Assembly: GCA_963836405.1 (NCBI GenBank)
Contig: CAWIJL010000001.1
Location: forward strand, 1-64,000
Direction: 5' to 3'
DNA length: 64,000 nt
Origin: CAWIJJ01 sp963836405
GTDB lineage: Bacteria > Acidobacteriota > Terriglobia > Bryobacterales > Bryobacteraceae
Below the pieces are notes generated by a model. It did not search any database, was not told where the DNA came from, and was given only the letters and a program-made list of their open reading frames with translations. A program made the translations under genes and the position numbers. Of the stretch, positions 1 to 5,776 are shown piece after piece (position 1 is the first letter of the stretch; each line of letters opens with the position of its first letter).

Positions 1-560
1 CAGCGGTTCTTCTCGAAATCGGTACCGGCAGAAACAGTTGGCGGAAGGACGCCGGGATGCGCTCCGACGCGGACCACAATTTCGTTGACGCCCCGGCGCA
101 GGTCGCGCGAGACATCGAAGATCGCAGCGGAGAAGCAAGGGAGGTGCTCTCCGATCAGCCGGCCGTTGACCCAGGCGGACGCTCCGAACTGGGCTTTGTT
201 GATGCGCAGGGTGGCGACGGCGCGGACTGCGGACACGTTGAAGGAGCGTCGGTACCAGAAATAGTTTCGCTGCTGACGGGATACACCGGCGGTCGTCACG
301 AGTGCGGAGGCGGGGGAGAGACCACGCTGGACGCGATTCTGGATGAGTTGGCGGCTCTCGAATTGATCGACATCCGGGAAGGCGGGGATTGCCGAGTGAG
401 CAAGGCCGGGGACGGGGGCGTGGTGGGACCAGGCGGTGGGCTGCGCGAGATCGACGGAGTCCGCGATCTCCCACTGGCCGTCGAGGGGGATCGTGTTGCG
501 CTGTGCGGCGGGGAGGGCGGCCGCGGCGAGCAGAGCGACAAGAACGCAGATCGAATTCAT
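1..560 (-). CDS. Secreted glycoside hydrolase family 2-like protein, N-terminal part (runs off the window)
   Basis: The gene reads leftwards from an ATG at 560 and is still open at base 1, so only about 186 residues are present. A signal peptide (MNSICVLVALLAAAALPAA) is followed by a start typical of a GH2 sugar-binding jelly-roll domain: 'LDGQWEIADS', then 'NYFWYRRSF', then 'ASAWVNGRLIGEH' and 'VNEIVVRVG'. Family knowledge suggests a periplasmic or exported beta-galactosidase or related glycosidase; the catalytic barrel lies outside the window, so the substrate is unknown. Its ATG overlaps the TGA of the upstream methyltransferase gene (ATGA at 557-560), which implies translational coupling and places it last of the visible genes in the corrinoid/MFS/UroD operon. 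Confidence 0.75.
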   Translation of the reverse strand, partial: MNSICVLVALLAAAALPAAQRNTIPLDGQWEIADSVDLAQPTAWSHHAPVPGLAHSAIPAFPDVDQFESRQLIQNRVQRGLSPASALVTTAGVSRQQRNYFWYRRSFNVSAVRAVATLRINKAQFGASAWVNGRLIGEHLPCFSAAIFDVSRDLRRGVNEIVVRVGAHPGVLPPTVSAGTDFEKNR

Positions 561-1837
561 AGAAGCCGAGGCCTTCCGTTGAATTCGTGGACGGCGTTCC
601 ACATCGCCACTATATTCTCCACGGGCGTGCCGGATTGGATGTTGTGAACGGTGTTGAAGACGAAGCCACCGTTCACCGAGAAGATTTCGCAGCGCTCGAG
701 GACTTCGGCACGGACCTCCTCGGGTGTCCCGAAGGGGAGCGTCTTTTGCGTATCGACTCCGCCGCCCCAGAAGGTGAGGCGGTCGCCATATTTCGCTTTC
801 AGTGCACGAGGGTCCATTCCGGTTGCGGAGCATTGCACCGGATTCAGGATGTCGAAGCCGGCGTCGATGAAGCTATCCAGGAAGCGTACGACGCTGCCAC
901 AGGAGTGCTTAAACGACTTCCACGTGGTGTTGGCGTGAATCCAGCCATTGACGCGCTGGTAGTACGGGAGCCAGAGTTCGCGGAAGGTCCCGTTAGAGCA
1001 GAACGACGACGTTTGCGTGCCGAAATCCGTGCCGCAGACGAAGACCGCCTGCACGTTGTTACCGACGCGCTGGTGAATCCGCGCGAGGTTGGCGATGCCG
1101 ATTTCGCACTGGCGCTCGAAGATGCTGTGGACGTACGGGCGCCGCGACTTCGTCGCCATGTACCACTCGGTGATGTCGCGAATGCCTTTCGGGGCCGTCA
1201 TGAAAGGGCCGGGAACGAGCGCGATGTCGCCGAAGGCCGTACCCCCAAACGTGGCGATGACCGCGCGTCCGGTGGAGCCTGCACGCTCGACGCCGCGCGC
1301 CAGATGATCGAGGTCGGCGTCGGTGATGGGGCCGAACTCCTCGAGGTTGTCGGCGGGATCGAGGCGGGCCTCGTCGATCGGCGGTTGGCGCACGATGGTG
1401 TCGAAGAAGGCGCTGCCCACAGGCATACGTCCGCTCGGCGCGGCCGTCATGTCGCCCTTAGGATAGACCACGATATCGCCCGAAGGCTCCTCCAGGATCC
1501 GGAAGTTCTCGCCGACCATTACGTCAAGGCCGCGGAAGTTCCACGGTTTCCAATTTTCGTTGGGAAAGCCGAACATGTTGTTTCGCGGGAAGACGCCAAC
1601 CGTATCGACGACGAGCGCGGCAGCGAGGTCGTCATCGACGAGGCCCAACATCTGGTAGGGCTCGTGCACCTTCACAGGGATTTTCGGCAGGCCGAAGTGC
1701 TTACGCAAGGCGGCGACGCAACTCACATGGATACCAGTGACGCCGGTGCTGCCGAGATCGATCGGGATGCGGTCGGGGCGCTCGTGCCGGAGAGCGGCAG
1801 CGACGCGGGAGGCGGAAGTGATGGCTACTTTTTCCAC
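557..1837 (-). CDS. Uroporphyrinogen decarboxylase-family (MtaA/MtbA-like) methyltransferase
   Basis: A 426-residue protein with a GTG start that overlaps the end of the MFS gene by 13 bases. The UroD-type TIM barrel is recognisable from 'RHERPDRIPIDLGS' near the N-terminus, 'CGTDFGTQTSSF' mid-protein, the metal-site-like 'HSCGSVVRFLDSFIDAG' and the late 'LTFWGGGVDTQ'. True HemE proteins are about 340-350 residues and lie in haem operons; this longer form next to a corrinoid protein fits the cobalamin-dependent methyltransferase branch, which moves methyl groups between a substrate, a corrinoid protein and a cofactor. The Zn-ligand-like His-x-Cys in HSCGS is visible. The methyl donor is not known; the sugar porter and GH2 gene in the same operon suggest a methylated sugar or methoxylated glycoside (inference). 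Confidence 0.8.
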   Translation of the reverse strand: MEKVAITSASRVAAALRHERPDRIPIDLGSTGVTGIHVSCVAALRKHFGLPKIPVKVHEPYQMLGLVDDDLAAALVVDTVGVFPRNNMFGFPNENWKPWNFRGLDVMVGENFRILEEPSGDIVVYPKGDMTAAPSGRMPVGSAFFDTIVRQPPIDEARLDPADNLEEFGPITDADLDHLARGVERAGSTGRAVIATFGGTAFGDIALVPGPFMTAPKGIRDITEWYMATKSRRPYVHSIFERQCEIGIANLARIHQRVGNNVQAVFVCGTDFGTQTSSFCSNGTFRELWLPYYQRVNGWIHANTTWKSFKHSCGSVVRFLDSFIDAGFDILNPVQCSATGMDPRALKAKYGDRLTFWGGGVDTQKTLPFGTPEEVRAEVLERCEIFSVNGGFVFNTVHNIQSGTPVENIVAMWNAVHEFNGRPRLL

Positions 1838-3153
1838 TGCTTTTCGATCTCCTCAAGGCTCTTACCCTTGGTTTCGGGCGTGAATTTCCAGACGAAGAGG
1901 ACCGTGACGGCGCAGAGCACAGCGTAGATGCGAAACGCGCCGGCGGCGGTGAATGCCTTCACCAGCGAGAGAAACGTGACGGTGAGCAACAGGCAGGCGA
2001 GCCAGAGCGCAATGGTCGCCAGCGACATGGCGCGCCCGCGAATGCGTGTCGGGAAGAGTTCCGACATCACGACCCACACCCCGGGACCCATGCCGAAGGC
2101 AAAACACGCTACGTAGCAGAGCACCCACGGCAGCAGACGCGCGGGCGTGAGGGCGCCGGCGTTGAAGACCAGGCCGAGCACGGTGAGTGAGAGGCACATG
2201 CCGCCGGCGGCCGAGATGAGCAGCACCTTGCGTCCGAGCCGGTCGATCGTGAAGAGCGCGACGACAGTGAAGACCAGGTTGATCGCGCCCACCAACACGT
2301 TGGCCCATAGGGCGGCGGAGGTGCTGGACGGGCCGGCATGTTCGGTGAAAATAATCGAGCCGTAAAAGAGGACGGTATTAATGCCGGTGACCTGTTGGAG
2401 GATGGCGAGCACGATGCCGATAACGAGCGGGCGGCGGAGCCCTTTCTCAAACAACTGGCGAAAGGATCCACCTTCTTCAGCGATGGTGCGTTCAATCTCG
2501 ATGATCTGCGATGGGGGCTCGCCGAGGCGCGCAAGGATCTTTTCGGCCTCCGCGCGGCGGCCTTCTTTGACGAGCCAGCGTGGACTTTCCGGCACGGAGA
2601 AAAGCGCGCCGAAGAAGAGCAGCGACGGAATCGCCGCGACGGCGAACATCCAGCGCCAGCTTTCGTCGCCGAGCGAGGCGAGTTGCCAGCCGACCAGATA
2701 CGAGACCAGGATACCGATGACGATGGCGAGTTGATTCAAGCTGACGAGACGGCCGCGAATCGCGGCGGGAGAGACTTCCGCGATGTAGAGGGGGGCGAGC
2801 ATCGAGGCGATTCCGATGGCGACACCGGCGGCAAGGCGTGCCGCGATGAACTGGCCGAGACTGTTGGGCAGCGATGTCGCAACGGAAGACAGCGCGAAGA
2901 TGATCGCCGAGAGCAGCAGAATGATCTTTCTGCCGAAGCGGTCGCTGAGTGCGCCGGCAATCGACGCGCCGGCCGCGCAGCCGGCGAGCAGGCTGCCGGC
3001 GGCAACTTCAGTCTCAAGTTCCGACCAATGAAACTGGCGGCGCAGGAAGACAATCGCGCCGTTAATGATGGCGATATCGAAGCCGAAGAGAAAACCGCTC
3101 AGCGAGGTGACAGACGCGATGCGGTAAGAGTAACCACGGCTATGCGGTTTCAC
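1825..3153 (-). CDS. Sugar-porter family MFS transporter
   Basis: A 442-residue, 12-helix major facilitator of the sugar porter family (XylE/GalP/GLUT type). Diagnostic signatures seen in order are 'GFLFGFDIAIINGA' in helix 1, 'DRFGRK' in the first cytoplasmic loop, 'PESPRWLVKEGR' after helix 6, 'QQVTGINTVLFYG' in helix 7, a second 'DRLGRK' and the C-terminal 'PETKGKSLEEIEKQW'. It should be an inner-membrane proton-coupled sugar or polyol symporter; the substrate cannot be read from sequence. It starts with GTG overlapping the corrinoid gene's stop (GTGA) and its end overlaps the methyltransferase start, so the genes are translated as a tight operon. The N-terminus 'VKPHSRGYSYRIA' precedes helix 1 directly, which supports the GTG. 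Confidence 0.9.
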   Translation of the reverse strand: MKPHSRGYSYRIASVTSLSGFLFGFDIAIINGAIVFLRRQFHWSELETEVAAGSLLAGCAAGASIAGALSDRFGRKIILLLSAIIFALSSVATSLPNSLGQFIAARLAAGVAIGIASMLAPLYIAEVSPAAIRGRLVSLNQLAIVIGILVSYLVGWQLASLGDESWRWMFAVAAIPSLLFFGALFSVPESPRWLVKEGRRAEAEKILARLGEPPSQIIEIERTIAEEGGSFRQLFEKGLRRPLVIGIVLAILQQVTGINTVLFYGSIIFTEHAGPSSTSAALWANVLVGAINLVFTVVALFTIDRLGRKVLLISAAGGMCLSLTVLGLVFNAGALTPARLLPWVLCYVACFAFGMGPGVWVVMSELFPTRIRGRAMSLATIALWLACLLLTVTFLSLVKAFTAAGAFRIYAVLCAVTVLFVWKFTPETKGKSLEEIEKQWKK

Positions 3154-3785
3154 GCGCCCACTAGTTTGCGGGCGAGGGCAACGGCCGCGCCGGCGCTGTC
3201 GCTGAAGCCATCGGCGCCGATGGCGTCGGCGTACTGTTGGGTGACGGGCGCGCCGCCGACCATAATTTTCACCGAATCACGGACGCCGGCCGCGCGGAAG
3301 GCCTCGATGGTGGTTTTCATGGAAGGCATGGTGACGGTGAGCAGAGCGGACAAGGCCACCAGGTGGGCGTGGCGTTCGGTAGCGGCGTCAATGAAGCGCT
3401 GCGGCGAGACGTCGGCACCGAGATCGATGACCTCGAAGCCGCCGCCCTCGAGCATGGAAGCGACCAGATTCTTGCCGATGTCGTGGAGATCGCCTTTCAC
3501 GGTGCCGATCACGACGCGCCCGATGGGTTCGGTTCCGGCAGCTACCAGAAGCGGACGGACGATTTCCATCGAGGCCTTCATGGCACGCGCGGAGAGAAGC
3601 ATCTCGGGCACGAAGTAATCCTCGCACTCGAAGCGGCGGCCGACCTCGTCCATCGCGCGGACCAGGTAGTCGGTGACGATGGTGAGGGGCGGGACGCCGG
3701 CGTCGACCGCCTCCTGGGTTACGGCGGCGGCGGTCTTCCAGTTTCCGTCGATCACGGCGAGGAGCAATTGGTCCAGATCGGGCAT
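3150..3785 (-). CDS. Corrinoid (B12-binding) methyltransferase protein, MtaC/MtbC-like
   Basis: A 211-residue protein with an N-terminal helical cap domain (residues about 1-85, B12-binding 2 type) and a C-terminal Rossmann-like B12-binding domain. The signature 'GDLHDIGKN' carries the DxHxxG motif whose His replaces the lower ligand of cobalamin; later 'GADVS' and 'VGGAPVT' match the nucleotide-loop side of the fold. The protein carries methyl-cobalamin between two methyltransferases in the cytoplasm. I start at the ATG at 3785 because a GGAG lies seven bases upstream; a TTG 15 bases earlier is possible. It is the first gene of the four-gene overlapping run and partners the UroD-type methyltransferase. 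A dedicated substrate methyltransferase and a reductive activator are not in the window. Confidence 0.88.
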   Translation of the reverse strand: MPDLDQLLLAVIDGNWKTAAAVTQEAVDAGVPPLTIVTDYLVRAMDEVGRRFECEDYFVPEMLLSARAMKASMEIVRPLLVAAGTEPIGRVVIGTVKGDLHDIGKNLVASMLEGGGFEVIDLGADVSPQRFIDAATERHAHLVALSALLTVTMPSMKTTIEAFRAAGVRDSVKIMVGGAPVTQQYADAIGADGFSDSAGAAVALARKLVGA

Positions 3786-4012
3786 GGGCAACTCCAGCAA
3801 ATGCGTGCGGGCTGCGGAATGCGATCCGGCTCGCGGCGGTCCAGGGCGTGCGCTGCCTGTCGCGCGAAATCGCTTACAGGCGATTTATATCACGCGGCGG
3901 GATACTCCGGTCGGCGCGCCTTAGTTGACTGCCTGCTTTACTTGACCATCGATAGAGGCCATGGTGCGCACTGATTGACGACTTTGCCCGTGGTGTCGAT
4001 GACGCGGCGGAT

Positions 4013-4636
4013 TTGATCGGCCGCCCACGGGGCCCGAGGATGCCGTGCGGTTGGAAATGTGGCGCCGCTTTTACCGGGCACGAGATGCGTGCTCATTTCT
4101 CCCGGTGCCCGAAACGTGCCGGCGTCTCGTCCGATGCAGAGCGACGAAGCCGGCGGGGCCGTCCGGTCGGCCATCGCATGCCATGCGGCTGGGGCTGCGG
4201 GCTGCGGGTCTCGGCGAGCGAAATGCGAACTCGTTTCACGGATTGTTTGAAGCGGCCTGACCGACAAGGATGGACTCCTACCAGCGTGCGAGAGATGAAA
4301 CGCCACGACGGGAGCCTGGGACTACCCCGCTATTTCTGTCCAAAAGCCCCTCCGAAACTGAAAAAGAGGCAGCCGGACTGCGTGGAAGGCGGCGCAGCAG
4401 GATGGATGATCCAGAGAGTATCATCGCGCGGCAGCCCCAACACCCCAAAGACACTGCCTTGCGGAGACGGTTCCCGGCAGTCAGGATCAGAGTCGGGCAA
4501 AATGCGTCAAGTTGACGCCGATCAGCCCAACTTCGGGATGGCGCGATTCGCTCCTGGAGCTCGCGCGGCGACGCGCGCTAGTTTCGTGGCGAATGAGCCA
4601 GGCCTGCCAGAATCAAGCAGACATCTTCTTCGGTAA
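4013..4636 (+). CDS. Hypothetical Cys-rich protein with two similar finger motifs
   Basis: The notable part is the first 80 residues, which hold two copies of one motif: 'MPCGWKCGAAFTGHEMRAHF' ending SRCPKR, and 'MPCGWGCGLRVSASEMRTRF' ending TDCLKR, each preceded by GRP-G-R. The spacing C-x3-C then about 15 residues then C suggests a small zinc-binding module, duplicated in tandem. The fourth ligand would be the His in copy one (MRAHF), which is Arg in copy two. The start is uncertain (TTG at 4013; the frame is open upstream to 3956). The C-terminal 125 residues are low-complexity and may not be coding, so the true gene may be shorter or decayed. No function is assigned. Confidence 0.4.
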   Translation: MIGRPRGPRMPCGWKCGAAFTGHEMRAHFSRCPKRAGVSSDAERRSRRGRPVGHRMPCGWGCGLRVSASEMRTRFTDCLKRPDRQGWTPTSVREMKRHDGSLGLPRYFCPKAPPKLKKRQPDCVEGGAAGWMIQRVSSRGSPNTPKTLPCGDGSRQSGSESGKMRQVDADQPNFGMARFAPGARAATRASFVANEPGLPESSRHLLR

Positions 4637-5129
4637 ACCGGAGCGGCCGGAAAGCAATGGATTTGAAATCGGCGGCGGTCCACTGCGCCTTCATCACTCC
4701 TGTATCAGAGTGATGATCGGTTCCCTGTAAGATGTGACCGATTTCGTGAGCCAGCACGTGTCCTAAGACTTTGGGTACTGCAGACTCCGCGTACAATTGG
4801 TTACCCAAGACACGATCGTAGAATACCTGAATGTTCGAGCCCTGGAATGGTTGGGCGAAAGCGAAAGCCCCAGCCATAAGGTTGCGAGACGTATTAACCG
4901 TCAGCCTGATCCTCAACGTATTGGCAGGGCAGTGGCTCCCGTGCCGCCAGTCGAGCTTGATGGCAATCCCGGAGAAGATTGCGGATGCGACCTGTTCGGC
5001 GCCTTCTGTTCGGACTACCGCCGCCGAGTCCATGCACACAGTGACCGTATGCTGCGGGGCTTTGGAGCGGCTCTCGGCCGCTTGAACCGTCAGGGCGAAC
5101 AGTGTCATGATGCCGATTGTGCGTTTCAT
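4578..5129 (-). CDS. Secreted zinc metalloprotease-like protein (HExxH)
   Basis: A 183-residue protein beginning at the ATG at 5129 (MKRTIGIMTLFALTVQA, a clear signal peptide). Residues around 140 read 'VLAHEIGHILQGTDHHS', an HExxHxxxG...HS zinc site followed by 'GVMKAQW', a Met that could form a metzincin-like Met turn. The family seems to be small exported proteins with a metzincin-style core; I do not recognise a named member. The N-terminal part ('VTVCMDSAAVV', 'ASAIFSGIAIKLDW') has no motif I can place. The gene is divergent from the ECF sigma gene with only 74 bases between the starts. Its ribosome-binding site and start codon lie in a perfect hairpin, described separately. Substrate is unknown. 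Confidence 0.7.
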   Translation of the reverse strand: MKRTIGIMTLFALTVQAAESRSKAPQHTVTVCMDSAAVVRTEGAEQVASAIFSGIAIKLDWRHGSHCPANTLRIRLTVNTSRNLMAGAFAFAQPFQGSNIQVFYDRVLGNQLYAESAVPKVLGHVLAHEIGHILQGTDHHSDTGVMKAQWTAADFKSIAFRPLRFTEEDVCLILAGLAHSPRN

Positions 5130-5156
5130 GGGTGGCCTCCTTGGTGGCCACCCATG
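5127..5156 (-). promoter_or_regulatory. Hairpin enclosing the ribosome-binding site and start of the metalloprotease gene
   Basis: A perfect 11-bp inverted repeat (5127-5137 and 5146-5156) with an eight-base loop. In the minus-strand mRNA the loop contributes most of an AAGGAGG ribosome-binding site and the 3' arm ends exactly on the ATG start codon. Folding would pair the start codon, so translation may depend on opening the stem. This is direct sequence observation; regulation is inference. Confidence 0.55.
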
Positions 5157-5203
5157 AGGCGCCAAACGGCGGCGAAAACTGTAATCGGCCCGGATTTTTA
5201 GGA

Positions 5204-5776
5204 ATGTCGGGAACGCAATCGTCCCAAATCACACAGCTTCTCCACGCCTGGGCGGATGGCGACTCGGCCGCCCTCGATCGGTTGACACCGCTGATCTACC
5301 GGGAACTCCGCCGGATTGCGGGCAACTGCATGCGCGATGAACGTCAGGGCCGCAGTCTGCAAGCGACGGCGCTGGTCCACGAAGCGTTCCTGCGGCTGAT
5401 CGATGTGAAGAACGTCGACTGGGAGCACCGAGCCCATTTTTTTGCCGTGTCCGCGCGGATCATGCGCCGCATTCTGCTGGATGCCGCCCGGAAGCGCGCC
5501 GCCGGCAAACGCGGTGGCGAGGCCGTGCGTATCAATCTCGAAGAGATCCCGGACCTCGGTGCTGTGCGCGGCCGGGAGATGATCGCCCTCGACGACGCCC
5601 TCAATCGCCTCGCGGAGTTCGACTCGCGGAAGGCTGAGGTCATCGAACTTCGTTTCTTCGGCGGGTTGAGCGTGGAAGAGACTGCCGCGGTCCTGAGAGT
5701 TTCGTCGGAGACGGTCATGCGCGACTGGAAGCTTGCCCGTGCGTGGCTGATGAAGGAACTGAGCGGCGCTACTTGA
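5204..5776 (+). CDS. ECF-type RNA polymerase sigma factor (TIGR02999/Sig-70 X6-like)
   Basis: A 190-residue sigma factor of the extracytoplasmic-function group. Region 2 is seen in 'LIYRELRRIAGNCMRDER' and 'RAHFFAVSARIMRRIL', and region 4 as a helix-turn-helix in 'GGLSVEETAAVLRVSSETV' then 'RDWKLARAWL'. The phrases 'TALVHEAFLRL' and 'LLDAARKRAAGKRGG' are typical of the subgroup found beside Ser/Thr kinases in Acidobacteria and Planctomycetes. I start at the ATG at 5204 because homologous N-termini begin just before 'QITQLLHAWADGD'; the frame is open upstream. The stop overlaps the end of the convergent kinase gene by eight bases. No anti-sigma gene lies next to it, so control may come through the kinase (inference from the family). 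Confidence 0.88.
   Translation: MSGTQSSQITQLLHAWADGDSAALDRLTPLIYRELRRIAGNCMRDERQGRSLQATALVHEAFLRLIDVKNVDWEHRAHFFAVSARIMRRILLDAARKRAAGKRGGEAVRINLEEIPDLGAVRGREMIALDDALNRLAEFDSRKAEVIELRFFGGLSVEETAAVLRVSSETVMRDWKLARAWLMKELSGAT

Noticed and set aside
587..1927. Long plus-strand open frame opposite the methyltransferase gene
   Set aside because: It is the antisense shadow of a well-recognised gene in high-GC DNA and has no protein-family features.
3786..4012. Cobalamin riboswitch upstream of the corrinoid gene
   Set aside because: There is a short CGCCTGT/ACAGGC stem, but I do not see a B12-box-like motif or the size of a cobalamin riboswitch.
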